Position numbers and translations under genes: made by a program
The notes under the pieces: generated by a model
Seen by the model: only the letters and a program-made list of their open reading frames with translations
Told to the model about the DNA's origin: nothing
Database searches by the model: none
From: Pelobacter propionicus DSM 2379
GTDB lineage: Bacteria > Desulfobacterota > Desulfuromonadia > Geobacterales > Pseudopelobacteraceae
DNA: 64,000 nucleotides
Direction: 5' to 3'
Assembly (NCBI RefSeq): GCF_000015045.1
Contig: NC_008607.1
Coordinates: 62,001 to 126,000 of the forward strand
Shown here: in pieces, positions 8,814 through 17,468 of the stretch
Position numbering within the stretch: the stretch's first letter is position 1
Layout: every line of letters starts with the position of its first letter

Positions 8814-9209
8814 TCAGGAAGTTCCGTTCTTGAACCATGCTGACGCCACCATCCCGTAGATGCAGTTCAAACCTATGACTACAACCGGAGTGGCAGCCCC
8901 GAAGCCAAGCCCCAGCATCCCTTTGCCCATCCCCGGCAAAACCATGAAAAGCATCATGGACGACGGCAGGAGACTGAAGAGACAACCGCGCAAGAATACC
9001 TTTCTTTTTAGCAGCGGCAGCAGAAGCAACAACATCCAGATACCACCCCAGACCATCCGCTGATAAAGCCAGGGAGCGGTGAACTCTGGCTTCATGGACA
9101 ATCCGATCAGGTCGCTGACGCCAATCTTTCCCATGAACCAGATATTGAAGCTGTCCACAAAAGCACCCAATGCACCGCCCGTAAAGGCGGCGCTGAACTT
9201 CCGGATCAT
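8814..9209 (-). CDS. Membrane protein between ArsR and the two-component system
   Basis: 131 residues, about four hydrophobic segments, Gly/Met-rich, with FTGGALGAFVDSFNIWFMGK at the N-terminus. Its ATG overlaps the repressor's stop (ATGA), after AGGAGTG, so it is co-translated with the ArsR gene. I do not recognise a named family. Its tight coupling to a metal-type repressor suggests it is part of the metal response. Confidence 0.7.
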   Translation of the reverse strand: MIRKFSAAFTGGALGAFVDSFNIWFMGKIGVSDLIGLSMKPEFTAPWLYQRMVWGGIWMLLLLLPLLKRKVFLRGCLFSLLPSSMMLFMVLPGMGKGMLGLGFGAATPVVVIGLNCIYGMVASAWFKNGTS

Positions 9210-9574
9210 GGTGACACTCCTTGTGACATGATGTGACTGAGGCCTTCACAGAGCAGGTTGCCCACATGACTATCATCCAAAGAATAGTAGACGATCCGGC
9301 CATCCTTGCGGAATTTGACTACCCGCAGGGAGCGGAGCAGCCGTAACTGGTGGGATATGGCCGACTTGGTTGTGCTGAGAAGGCTGGCAATATCGCACAC
9401 GCAGAGTTCTTCCTGGGAAAGCGCGTGGAGTATGCGGACACGGGTGGGGTCGCCGAGCACCTTGAATGTTTCGGCCAGGCGGAGCAGAATCTCTTCCGGA
9501 GGGGTAGTATTCCTTACTGCTTTAACCTTTGCCTCGTTGATCAGATTAATAGAGCAGACTGTTCGTTCAGACAT
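9206..9574 (-). CDS. ArsR/SmtB-family metal-responsive repressor
   Basis: About 122 residues with a winged helix: LGDPTRVRILHAL, then the metal-sensor motif ELCVCDIA (the ELCVCD type used by ArsR/CadC-like sensors), recognition helix STTKSAISHQLRLLR, and a beta wing KDGRIVYYSL. The last helix holds DSHVGNLLCEGLSHI, whose Asp/His spacing recalls the alpha5 Zn site of SmtB. ATG 9574 is chosen because GAGG precedes it; a longer frame would run through the operator repeats at 9585-9640. It heads the minus-strand metal cluster and probably represses its own promoter. Confidence 0.92.
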   Translation of the reverse strand: MSERTVCSINLINEAKVKAVRNTTPPEEILLRLAETFKVLGDPTRVRILHALSQEELCVCDIASLLSTTKSAISHQLRLLRSLRVVKFRKDGRIVYYSLDDSHVGNLLCEGLSHIMSQGVSP

Positions 9575-9584
9575 CATCACCTCG

Positions 9585-9640
9585 ATAGTTGAGCAACAAT
9601 TCAACTGTCACAGTATAGTTACTCAACATTTCTCCTGTCA
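9585..9640. promoter_or_regulatory. Tandem operator-like repeats before the ArsR gene
   Basis: Two 26-bp direct repeats, 9585-9610 and 9615-9640, agree at 20 of 26 positions (both ATAGTT...CAACA.TTC..CTGTCA). The first also contains AGTTGA-8-TCAACT. Their place right before an ArsR-family gene suggests repressor binding sites. Confidence 0.55.
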
Positions 9641-9783
9641 ATGTCTAATTCACCTCCCAGCTTCAGGGTCTGTTAGTACTTTGCCGGGCAACAGCAGCAT
9701 GCCAACTAAGCCTAAACCTAACATTCATGCAAAAAGTGCAAACTGAAAACATTTTATTCACTCAACCTGCTGCTAATATTGGT

Positions 9784-10404
9784 TTATTTGCGTTTGCCAG
9801 CCAACAGTTTATTCCCGTCACCACGTAGACTTCCATCGGGCGCAACATGTCGGTATAGCGTTTGACGTGTTATTCCCAACTCATTACAGAGGTCTCCCAC
9901 TTTGGTCTCTGACTGACCCATCGCCGCCATAGCAAGTCGAAGTTTTGCCGCAGTCATTTTATAAGGTGCCCCACCAGTCCTGCCACGAGCACGAGCTGAT
10001 GCCAGTCCTGCTCTGGTGCGTTCGGAGATAAGTTCTCTCTCAAACTCTGCGAGTGCGGCAAATATTCCGAAAACCAACTTACCGGCAGGTGTAGTGGTAT
10101 CTATAGAAGCTCCATGTCCGGAGAGGACTTTAAACCCTACTCCACGCTTAGCCAGGTCATGGACCGTATTGACCAAGTGTCTGAGATCCCGGCCAAGCCG
10201 GTCTAACTTCCAGACAACCAGTGTATCACCTTCCCGTAAAGCTTTCAGGGCTGCATCCAACCCAGGTCGGGCATCAAGCTTGCCCGACGCTTTGTCTTCA
10301 TAAATATGGTTTGCAGTAACACTTGCAGCGATAAGCGCATCGTGCTGAAGGTCTGTTGTCTGGGAACCATCTGCTTTTGAAACCCGCATATACCCAATGA
10401 GCAT
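9784..10404 (-). CDS. tnpR: Tn3-type resolvase (serine recombinase)
   Basis: 206 residues. Catalytic Ser in YMRVSKADGSQ, the resolvase core KLDRLGRDLRHL, the EFERELISERTRAGL long helix, and a C-terminal helix-turn-helix (KVGDLCNELGITRQTLYRHV). It resolves transposition cointegrates at the res site. It is divergent from tnpA with the 118-bp gap between them as the likely res/promoter region. The C-terminus is slightly longer than the Tn3 prototype. Confidence 0.93.
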   Translation of the reverse strand: MLIGYMRVSKADGSQTTDLQHDALIAASVTANHIYEDKASGKLDARPGLDAALKALREGDTLVVWKLDRLGRDLRHLVNTVHDLAKRGVGFKVLSGHGASIDTTTPAGKLVFGIFAALAEFERELISERTRAGLASARARGRTGGAPYKMTAAKLRLAMAAMGQSETKVGDLCNELGITRQTLYRHVAPDGSLRGDGNKLLAGKRK

Positions 10405-10560
10405 GTGTCACCTAAACGTTCGATTGTATGACAAATCAGATGTTGCTAGTTTTGCGTGTTTATGTTGTCACTTTATCAGTACTTTAAACTATGTCTTGCA
10501 AAATGTCACGATGTTGATTAAGTGACAATTGGTTTATTCGCGATGACGTCAGGAGACGGG
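10405..10560. other. Presumed res site and divergent promoters of the Tn3 unit
   Basis: The AT-rich gap between tnpR and tnpA contains scattered TGTCAC / GTGACA half-sites (for example near 10407, 10467 and 10519), as expected for resolvase-bound subsites. Assignment is by position; subsites I-III were not delineated. Confidence 0.45.
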
Positions 10561-13470
10561 ATGAAACTCAACTGGAAAAGGAAAGAGCTGAAGCAGCGGT
10601 GGACCTTGTCAGCCGAGGAGTGGAAGCTGCTCAAGAATAAGACTGGCCCAACTCGGCTGGGCTTTGCAGTGCTGATGAAATATTTTCACATAACGGGGCG
10701 ATTCCCCGATGGCCCTCGTGAAGTACCACGAGATGGCATCCGTTTTGTTGCAGACCAGCTTGAGTTGTCAATCAAAGAATGGCGAGAGTATCCGTGGAGT
10801 GGACGCGTTACCACATATCACCGCAATGAAATTCGCGAGTTCTTCAGTTTCCGAAAGGCGTCCCTCCACGATGCAAAGGCGATACAGCGTTGGCTGACAG
10901 CCGACCTCCTCAACAATGAACACCGGCCGGACCGTCTTCAGGAAGCAGTGTTAGAACGATATCGGCACCTCCACATTGAACCTCCTACCATGGACCAGAT
11001 CAACAGAATGATCCAGTCCGCGATTGCCGATCATGAAATGCGGTTCTGTAATTCTATAGGGGGAAATTTCAATGCAAGAATGACCGATCGCATGAACAAA
11101 CTCTTGCAGCTTCAGCCCTCGGCCGATGGGGAATGGACCGCCTGGCAGAACATCAAGAGCGACCCAGGCAAGGCCGGCTTGGAAAGCATCAAAGAGGCGG
11201 TTGCCCGCTTGAATTCCGTGAGAGACATCGGGTTGCCAGCCGAACTTTTCAAGGCGGTCCATCCAAAACTCCTGGAGCGGTACGCCAAACGGGCTACCGT
11301 AGAAGAACCGTTCGAACTGAGGCGCCATATGGCCCCTCTCCGCTTGACGCTGATGGCGACCTTCCTCCACCGCCGGGAAGAGGAGCTTACCGATCACCTG
11401 GTAGACCTGCTGGTTGAAACCGTCCACAAGATGGGCAAGAAAGCTGAAAAGCGCATCGACGATAGCCTGGGCGACGCCCTTCAGAAGGCTCCCAGCAAGA
11501 TGGCAAAACTCTATCGGATTGCCAAGGCTTCGGTAGAAGCTCCCCAGGGTGTCGTTGAAGAGGTGATCTTTCCCGAAGCCCCTGAAAAATGGCTTCTCAC
11601 CCTGATCCAGGAGGTAGAGGCCGGGTCGGGATATACTGGTAAGGTCAAGACAGCTTTGCAGCGCTCTTACAATCATCACTACCGGAGAATGCTGCCGGAT
11701 CTGCTGGACAATCTGGAATTTTGCAGCACAAACGCCCAGCACCAACCGGTGTTGCAGGCTCTTGTATTGATAAAATCACAGATGGAACTCAGGAAGCCCT
11801 TCTTTCCGGAAGGTGTTGAGATCCCACTGAAAGGTATCGTACCGGCAAACTGGATGCCGCTGGTCGTAGAGGACGGAAAGGTTCACCGGATCGCCTACGA
11901 GATTTGCGTCCTGAAGACGCTACGCGAGCAACTTCGCTGCCGGGAAATCTGGGTGGTGGGCAGCCGGCGGTACCGCAATCCGGAAGAGGACCTGCCTCAG
12001 GATTTTGAGGATCGCAAGGAATACTATTTCGCGGAACTGGATATCCCGATGGACGCAAAGACGTTCACCGCCTCTCTGCGGGAGGAGTTGACCAACCACC
12101 TGAAAACCCTTGACGAAGGCATATCTTCTAACCCCAAGGTGAAGATCGTCTCCAAGAAGGATGGCCACAAAATATCGATTACCCCCTTCGAACCACAAGC
12201 CGAACCGGAGAACCTGGCAACGCTCAAGCGGGAGATTACCCATCGCTGGTCCGGAACCAGCCTGCTCGATATGTTGAAAGAAACTGACCTGAGGACTGAC
12301 TTTACCCGGTTCATACAAAGCGGCACCGAACGCAGCCACATGGACAAGGCCACCCTTCAACGCAGACTCTTACTTTCCCTGTTCGGAATGGGTACCAATA
12401 CCGGCATCAAGAGTATGGAGTCGCTGCCGGACGATGACTATAAGGACCTGCTCTACGTTCGCCGCCGGTTCATTTCAAGCGAAGGATTGCGCCAGTCCAT
12501 CGCCCAGGTGGTGAACGCCACCCTGGCGGTACGGCAACCGGGGATATGGGGGGATGCCACGACAGCCTGCGCCGCAGATTCAAAACAGTTCGGGGCCTGG
12601 GATCAGAACCTCCTGACTGAATGGCATCTGCGCTATGGCGGTCGGGGGGTCATGGTTTACTGGCACGTCGAGAAGAATGCAACCTGTATCTACTCGCAGT
12701 TCAAAAGGGTTTCATCATCGGAAGCCGCGGCAATGATCCAGGGGGTACTCCGGCATTGCACCGAAATGGAGGTTGACCGCCAGTTTGTGGACAGCCACGG
12801 ACAGAATGCGGTGGCCTTCGCGTTCTGCCGACTGCTGGGGTTCGACCTGATGCCTCGGCTCAAAGGGATCAACCGGCAGAAACTGTACAAGGCAGAGAGT
12901 GGTCAGAGTTTTCCGAACATCAACGCGGTGATAGCAAACAAGGCGATCAACTGGGAACTGATCGAAGAGCAACTGGATACCATGGTAAAGCACGCCGTTG
13001 CCCTGAAAATGGGAATGGCCGATGCGGAGAGCCTTTTACGGCGGTTTTGTCGAAACAACAGTCAGCACCCTGCCTATAAGGCGTTGGGTGAGTTGGGGAA
13101 AGCCATCAAGACCATCTTCCTTTGCCGGTACCTGAATTCAGAAGAACTGCGGCGAGAGATCCACGAGGGCCTTAACGTGGTTGAGAGTTGGAACAGCACC
13201 AATGGCTTCATTTACTACGGCAAACGGGGTGAGATTTCGACGAACCGAAAGGATCACCAGGAGATGGGCCTGCTTTGTCTGCACTTGCTGCAAGCGAGCA
13301 TGGTCTACATAAATACCTTGATGATTCAGCAGGTGCTGAAAGAACCGGGATGGGTGGAACGGATGACACCGCGTGACCTGGCAGCGCTGAGTCCTCTAAT
13401 TACCCTGCATATAAACCCCTATGGGCGATTTGAGCTGGATATGGAGGCTCGGCTGCCGCTTGCGGCTTGA
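10561..13470 (+). CDS. tnpA: Tn3-family transposase
   Basis: 969 residues from ATG 10561, which has AGGAG upstream; the frame to 10522 is probably untranslated. The N-terminal DNA-binding part ([12 protein letters not shown]...[11 protein letters not shown]) and the C-terminal Tn3 catalytic core ([62 protein letters not shown]) are intact. It carries out replicative transposition. Length is normal for the family (about 960-1000). Confidence 0.95.
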   Translation: MKLNWKRKELKQRWTLSAEEWKLLKNKTGPTRLGFAVLMKYFHITGRFPDGPREVPRDGIRFVADQLELSIKEWREYPWSGRVTTYHRNEIREFFSFRKASLHDAKAIQRWLTADLLNNEHRPDRLQEAVLERYRHLHIEPPTMDQINRMIQSAIADHEMRFCNSIGGNFNARMTDRMNKLLQLQPSADGEWTAWQNIKSDPGKAGLESIKEAVARLNSVRDIGLPAELFKAVHPKLLERYAKRATVEEPFELRRHMAPLRLTLMATFLHRREEELTDHLVDLLVETVHKMGKKAEKRIDDSLGDALQKAPSKMAKLYRIAKASVEAPQGVVEEVIFPEAPEKWLLTLIQEVEAGSGYTGKVKTALQRSYNHHYRRMLPDLLDNLEFCSTNAQHQPVLQALVLIKSQMELRKPFFPEGVEIPLKGIVPANWMPLVVEDGKVHRIAYEICVLKTLREQLRCREIWVVGSRRYRNPEEDLPQDFEDRKEYYFAELDIPMDAKTFTASLREELTNHLKTLDEGISSNPKVKIVSKKDGHKISITPFEPQAEPENLATLKREITHRWSGTSLLDMLKETDLRTDFTRFIQSGTERSHMDKATLQRRLLLSLFGMGTNTGIKSMESLPDDDYKDLLYVRRRFISSEGLRQSIAQVVNATLAVRQPGIWGDATTACAADSKQFGAWDQNLLTEWHLRYGGRGVMVYWHVEKNATCIYSQFKRVSSSEAAAMIQGVLRHCTEMEVDRQFVDSHGQNAVAFAFCRLLGFDLMPRLKGINRQKLYKAESGQSFPNINAVIANKAINWELIEEQLDTMVKHAVALKMGMADAESLLRRFCRNNSQHPAYKALGELGKAIKTIFLCRYLNSEELRREIHEGLNVVESWNSTNGFIYYGKRGEISTNRKDHQEMGLLCLHLLQASMVYINTLMIQQVLKEPGWVERMTPRDLAALSPLITLHINPYGRFELDMEARLPLAA

Positions 13471-13583
13471 ACGAGTAACCTTCAGCAAAAAATGTATGCA
13501 CTGGCGAGGAATAAGTAAGTAATACCGTTATGTTGTAAAGAATATTTAGTGCTACTTTGCGCTTGGTTGCACGAATGTTGGGT

Positions 13584-13808
13584 TTAGGCCTTATTGTGAG
13601 CCGGGCTCTCATGCATGGCCATGAAGCTTTCCTGGCTTTCATGCTCCACAATAGCTGCATAATTGCCGCTTTTAGTGGGCTTTAAAAGGCGTCGTCCTAT
13701 AAATCCAGTGAAGTTTCCAAATACCTTGTTTGTCTCTGCAAACCACTCTCTGAATTCGGCATCTTTTCCTTCTTTAATTGGTGGGAAATTGATAATGACT
13801 ACAAACAT
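13584..13808 (-). pseudogene. Monooxygenase-fold (ABM-like) gene, 3' end cut off by Tn3
   Basis: The frame from ATG 13808 (behind AGGAG) gives MFVVIINFPPIKEGK...EFREWF...GFIGRRLLKP...NYAAIVEHESQESF, which fits the small ferredoxin-like ABM fold of about 95-100 residues. After 74 residues it reads into the transposon end, where the TIR provides the stop (TAA in GCCTAAACC). About 20 C-terminal residues are therefore lost. A frame left of the transposon (minus strand, near 9709-9650) can be read as VGMLLLPGKVLTDPEAGR, a conceivable remnant, but this is weak because no target duplication joins the flanks. Confidence 0.6.
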
Positions 13809-13839
13809 GGCAATATCTCCTCTGACTACAATTTCAACA

Positions 13840-14034
13840 TCACTCTTGCCAATGGATACACGATACAGGACATGTTTCGATGGCTTCGGATTGGATTTTA
13901 TCCTCAGTAGCCGCAAAGGAATCAAAACATTCCGCCTTGCCGCTATCGTCAAAGCGGAAGACATCGGGAAGGTTGCCAACACATAGTCCGCAACTAATGC
14001 ATTCAGGCTTATCAACCCATGCTATTTTTGCCAT
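13840..14034 (-). CDS. Small [4Fe-4S] ferredoxin
   Basis: 64 residues with a single-cluster motif CISCGLC...ETCPVSCI (three Cys near the N-terminus, a fourth in TCP). Acidic, soluble. ATG 14034 has GGAGATAAAA upstream. It is co-directional with the truncated monooxygenase-fold gene and the NO-detoxification genes, so it may supply electrons to one of them; that is inference. Confidence 0.85.
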   Translation of the reverse strand: MAKIAWVDKPECISCGLCVGNLPDVFRFDDSGKAECFDSFAATEDKIQSEAIETCPVSCIHWQE

Positions 14035-14111
14035 TTTTATCTCCATTTGAATGTGGATATGATTTTTTAGCTTTCAAATTAATGTTCACCATATGATTGC
14101 TTAGAGCAAGA

Positions 14112-14747
14112 TCAATGTCCATGCTCATGTTTCGGGGGCGCATGCTTTTTGGGAGCGGCCTCTGCGTTATGCGCCGCATGCCGCTCTGCATCCATCTGCA
14201 GGCGCTCCACGTAATGTGTATATTCTATGTAAGCCGCCACATATTCACGCCCCTTCTGTACGCTTTCGTCTTTGTGCTTGAGGGCTTCAGCGACCTTCTC
14301 GTATCTCTGGCGAACGCCTTGATTGACCATATCGCTAACTATCTTTATCAGTCCGTCGGGAGAACCCACAGTCAACGATTTATCCGCCTCTACTATAACC
14401 GGCTCAACTTCGCCTGCAGGCTTCAGTCCTGTAAAGGGGGCACCTTCACCTGCACGATGAACTTTTACAAGGGATTCGAAAAACTTCTTCTCTGCAACTT
14501 GCTGCTGCTTCTTACCTTGCTCGGTGAGTGCTTTTTTAAAGGCAGCTTTCACACCTTTCTCGTCCTTGAGCTGTACCCACTTGAGGACTGGTGTGACATC
14601 TTTGGACACAAGAGCCTTTCGGGCATCCTGAACAACCGGGCCATCCATTGTGTCGCAATGGGCGGCTACAAACCGCGGGGAGAACAGCAAACCAAAGCAA
14701 GCAACAGAAACCACCATGAGCCCAGCAAATATGTTGATACGTTTCAT
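14112..14747 (-). CDS. DUF6448 family secreted protein
   Basis: 211 residues: signal peptide (FAGLMVVSVACFGLLFSP) cleaved before AAHCDTMDGPVV, the hallmark HCDTMDGPV motif of DUF6448, then a helical domain with conserved HRAGEGAPFTGLKP and a His-rich tail (HAAHNAEAAPKKHAPPKHEH). The His/Cys content suggests metal binding in the periplasm. Members are common beside NO and nitrite genes in anaerobes. The function is not established. Confidence 0.8.
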   Translation of the reverse strand: MKRINIFAGLMVVSVACFGLLFSPRFVAAHCDTMDGPVVQDARKALVSKDVTPVLKWVQLKDEKGVKAAFKKALTEQGKKQQQVAEKKFFESLVKVHRAGEGAPFTGLKPAGEVEPVIVEADKSLTVGSPDGLIKIVSDMVNQGVRQRYEKVAEALKHKDESVQKGREYVAAYIEYTHYVERLQMDAERHAAHNAEAAPKKHAPPKHEHGH

Positions 14748-14805
14748 CCTGACTACCTCCTGTTGTGATTATGTTGTTCTAAATTTACCGCAAAATCGGT
14801 TTGCC

Positions 14806-16014
14806 TCAGCTGTTTGGGGGTAACTTAACCACTGTCCGGGCAAATTCGCTACCAAAAGCACGGCAACCTGAAATACCGTCTTCATCAGGATTCCAGAGCA
14901 GCTTCAGTCCATCATTGGTGACTGTAAAACCACCATCTTTGAGTCTTTCTGTTATCATCTTAACTGACTCGCCACTCCAGCCATAGGCACCGAATGCTGC
15001 TGCGGTTTTATTCTTGAACCCCAATCCCCTGATTTCCTCAAGGATTCCGGCAATTGCGGAAAGAATACCCTTGTTGATTGTCGGCGAACCGACCAGTATT
15101 GCCTTTGATCTGAACACTTCCGTGATGATGTCATTTTTGTCGGCACGCGAGGCATTGTAGATCTTGACCAGCACATCGGGATCTTCCTCTGTAATGCCAT
15201 GCGCGATGGCCTCTGCCATTTTCCTGGTTGCATCCCACATGGAGTCATAAATAATGGTGATCTGGTTTTCCTGATAGCTGGCAGACCACTCCAGGTATTT
15301 GGTAACGATCTGCAAAGGATTGTCACGCCAGATAACGCCATGACTTGTGCAGATCATGTCCAGCGGCAGATTCAGACTGACGAATTCCTTGATTTTCCTG
15401 TCAACAAACGAGCTGAAAGGCGTAAGGATGTTGGAGTAATACTTGATGCACTCCTGTAATAATTCCGGCTGGTCAACAAGGTCGTTAAAGAGCTTTTCGG
15501 TTGCGTAATGCTGTCCAAAGGCATCCGTGCTGAAGAGAACATTATCTCCAGTCAGATAACAGAACATGCTGTCCGGCCAGTGCAGCATCGGTGCTTCGAT
15601 AAAGATCAGCTCTTTGCTTCCCAGGCTTAGCCGGTCACCGGTCTTTACCACCTTGAAGTTCCAATCCTGATGGTATTGTCCCTTCAGGGACTTAACCGCA
15701 TTGGCAGTGCAGTAGATGGGAGTATCCGGAATAAGACGCATAAGTTCCGGTAAGGCACCGCTATGGTCTATCTCTCCATGATTTACGATAACGTAATCAA
15801 TTATATTCAAATCGATTTCTTTTTGCAGATTCTGGACAAACTCCTTGGCAAAGGGAGCCCAGACCGTTTCGATAAGTGCAGTCTTTTCTTCGCGGACCAG
15901 ATAGGAATTGTAGGAGGAGCCTCTATGCGTAGAATACTCTTCACCATGGAACTTGCGTAATTCCCAATCCACCTTGCCAACCCACGATATATTGTTTTTG
16001 ATCGGAACACTCAT
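14806..16014 (-). CDS. fprA: Flavodiiron protein (NO/O2 reductase)
   Basis: 402 residues, the usual two-domain form. The N-terminal beta-lactamase-like domain carries the di-iron ligands H79-x-E81-x-D83-H84 (NHGEIDHSG) and later His residues (LHWPD, TSHGVIW). The C-terminal flavodoxin domain has the FMN loop [15 protein letters not shown]. There is no rubredoxin domain as in NorV. It reduces NO to N2O or O2 to water in the cytoplasm. AGGAGGGACTTGTC precedes ATG 16014. It lies next to RIC and Hcp, which supports NO detoxification. Confidence 0.93.
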   Translation of the reverse strand: MSVPIKNNISWVGKVDWELRKFHGEEYSTHRGSSYNSYLVREEKTALIETVWAPFAKEFVQNLQKEIDLNIIDYVIVNHGEIDHSGALPELMRLIPDTPIYCTANAVKSLKGQYHQDWNFKVVKTGDRLSLGSKELIFIEAPMLHWPDSMFCYLTGDNVLFSTDAFGQHYATEKLFNDLVDQPELLQECIKYYSNILTPFSSFVDRKIKEFVSLNLPLDMICTSHGVIWRDNPLQIVTKYLEWSASYQENQITIIYDSMWDATRKMAEAIAHGITEEDPDVLVKIYNASRADKNDIITEVFRSKAILVGSPTINKGILSAIAGILEEIRGLGFKNKTAAAFGAYGWSGESVKMITERLKDGGFTVTNDGLKLLWNPDEDGISGCRAFGSEFARTVVKLPPNS

Positions 16015-16070
16015 GACAAGTCCCTCCTAATAAAATTTTGTTACGGATTTAATAACCAGAAACTGGCATT

Positions 16071-16778
16071 TCAGAGCTGTGCCGCCTTCAAAAAGAGGAT
16101 ATTGTTTTCAAGATGGACATGTTTATGGAGATCATCCTCGAACTCCTCCAGCTTCTGATAGGTAATTCTGAAGGTATTGCAAACATCATCCGGTATTGCA
16201 TAACCTTTTGCCAGGTGACGTATGGCATGGACTGCGTCACCAATCGCTTCGTGTTCCTTTTGCAGTTTTTCAAGCGACAGCCTGATCAATTCCAAATCTT
16301 TTGTTTCCTTTGTAAGCCCTGCTATTTTGCCGGCCTCAATCCGTTTTATAGCCGGAAAAAGAATTTCTTCCTCCTCCTTAAGATGCGGTACCATGTCAGT
16401 TACTATTTTTCCAAATATGGAAGCTATTTCATATAACTCGGGATGATGGCCGCCATGTACTCCTGCTATTTTATTGGCATAAGCTGCGATCTGCTCCATG
16501 TTTTCGTTAAGATAGGCATGGTGGGTGTTGACAATATAGTCGGCCAGAAAAGGCAGTGCCCAGGCCGTATAGTTCTGACTGCGTTCCACCGGCTGGTTTT
16601 TGATTGACTCCAGTTCTTCCTCAATTATTTTCTGATCTATTCCTTTTTCAGTGCATGATGCTGCAAGAGAGACCTGGCCACCGCAGCAAAAATCAATACC
16701 GTGTTTTTCGAAAACCTTGGCGGTCCTGAAATCAGCTGCGACTATTTCTCCAACACTGCTATTCGAGGTTACTTTCAT
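16071..16778 (-). CDS. ric: Iron-sulfur cluster repair di-iron protein RIC (YtfE/ScdA)
   Basis: 235 residues. N-terminal DUF542 domain with the DFCCGG motif (29-34), then a hemerythrin-like four-helix domain with the HxxxE/His ligands (NTHHAYLNENM, GGHHPELYEI, PHLKEEEEILFP, KLQKEHEAIG, HKHVHLENNILF). RIC repairs Fe-S clusters damaged by NO or oxidants. It is 56 bp from the flavodiiron gene and downstream of the PAS gene, probably one transcript. Confidence 0.94.
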   Translation of the reverse strand: MKVTSNSSVGEIVAADFRTAKVFEKHGIDFCCGGQVSLAASCTEKGIDQKIIEEELESIKNQPVERSQNYTAWALPFLADYIVNTHHAYLNENMEQIAAYANKIAGVHGGHHPELYEIASIFGKIVTDMVPHLKEEEEILFPAIKRIEAGKIAGLTKETKDLELIRLSLEKLQKEHEAIGDAVHAIRHLAKGYAIPDDVCNTFRITYQKLEEFEDDLHKHVHLENNILFLKAAQL

Positions 16779-16838
16779 GATTATCTCCCGTAAGGTTTTG
16801 CAATGCCATGCATCGTCTGTAATTTGAAAAGGTATCGC

Positions 16839-17276
16839 TTACTTTGAGTCATGGTCAGCACATTTTGCCAGGCAAATGGATAACTTTTCCTTCAGCTCTT
16901 TTTCTTTATTCCATCTTTCTGTCACATCACGCATAATTGCAGCACATCCTTGAATATTATTCTTTTCGTCACGCAGCAAAATCATGCTGAATTCCAGAGA
17001 GACACGACTGCCGTCCTTTTTGACTCCAGGTGAGGATAACAGCCCTGTTTTGTATTTTGTCTCCCCTGTTGCCATTACCCGCCAGTAACCATCCCAGTGC
17101 CTTCCCCTCAGGTTTTCCGGAATGATTAGGTCCAGCGATTGTCCGAGTGCCTCGGTTACAGTGTGACCGAAGAGACGCTCTGCCCCGCTGTTCCAGAAAG
17201 TGATAACGCCTTCTTTATCTGATATGAGAATCGCTTCCGGAGCATCGTTGATCAACTTCTCCAGGTAAATGTCCAT
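16839..17276 (-). CDS. Stand-alone PAS domain protein
   Basis: 145 residues with one PAS domain (APEAILISDKEGVITFWNSG...LFGHTVTEALGQSLDLIIPE...GCAAIMRDVTERW) and a short Cys/His C-terminal helix (SICLAKCADHD). There is no kinase, cyclase or DNA-binding output, so it may act by protein contact. GGAGGTGAT precedes ATG 17276. An FNR-like box is 69 bp upstream. Its place before ric and the flavodiiron gene suggests a sensor role in the NO response. Confidence 0.82.
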   Translation of the reverse strand: MDIYLEKLINDAPEAILISDKEGVITFWNSGAERLFGHTVTEALGQSLDLIIPENLRGRHWDGYWRVMATGETKYKTGLLSSPGVKKDGSRVSLEFSMILLRDEKNNIQGCAAIMRDVTERWNKEKELKEKLSICLAKCADHDSK

Positions 17277-17344
17277 ATCACCTCCAGAAAACCTGTTTTA
17301 AATATTTCTTGTTTAAAATATACAGCAAAGCCACAGGATTCATA

Positions 17345-17358
17345 TTGACCCATATCAA
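17345..17358. promoter_or_regulatory. FNR/Crp-type box before PAS-ric-fprA
   Basis: TTGACCCATATCAA matches the FNR consensus TTGAT-N4-ATCAA at nine of ten positions. It lies 69-82 bp upstream of the PAS gene, a normal activator distance. Confidence 0.5.
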
Positions 17359-17405
17359 TTTAACTCAAAATAGTCGGATTTACTTAAAGTTTGGACACCA
17401 TAAAT

Positions 17406-17441
17406 AACAAACGCTCCGCGGTAAGCCACGGAGCGTTTGTT
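17406..17441 (-). terminator. Intrinsic terminator after hcp
   Basis: Perfect 13-bp stem (AACAAACGCTCCG at 17406-17418 with CGGAGCGTTTGTT at 17429-17441), 10-nt loop, followed on the minus strand by TTATTTAT. It lies 28 bp beyond the hcp stop. Confidence 0.8.
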
Positions 17442-17468
17442 GCTGAATATTGATTTGTTGTTTTTCTG

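Larger units (their letters stand above)
9710..13589. mobile_element. Tn3-family transposon, complete
   Basis: A 3.9-kb unit bounded by inverted ends: GCCTAAACCTAACATTCATG at 9710 and, on the other strand from 13589, GCCTAAACCCAACATTCGTG (two mismatches), with weaker similarity further in. It contains divergent tnpR and tnpA with a res-like region between them and no passenger genes. Flanking 5-mers differ (ACTAA on the left, CTTAT on the right), so there is no target duplication. The right end truncates the monooxygenase-fold gene at 13584. Confidence 0.82.

Noticed and set aside
9574-9637. Minus-strand 20-codon frame ending in ATGTCTGA at the ArsR start (possible leader peptide)
   Set aside because: Start spacing to AGGAG is only 2 nt and the region is better explained by the operator repeats.
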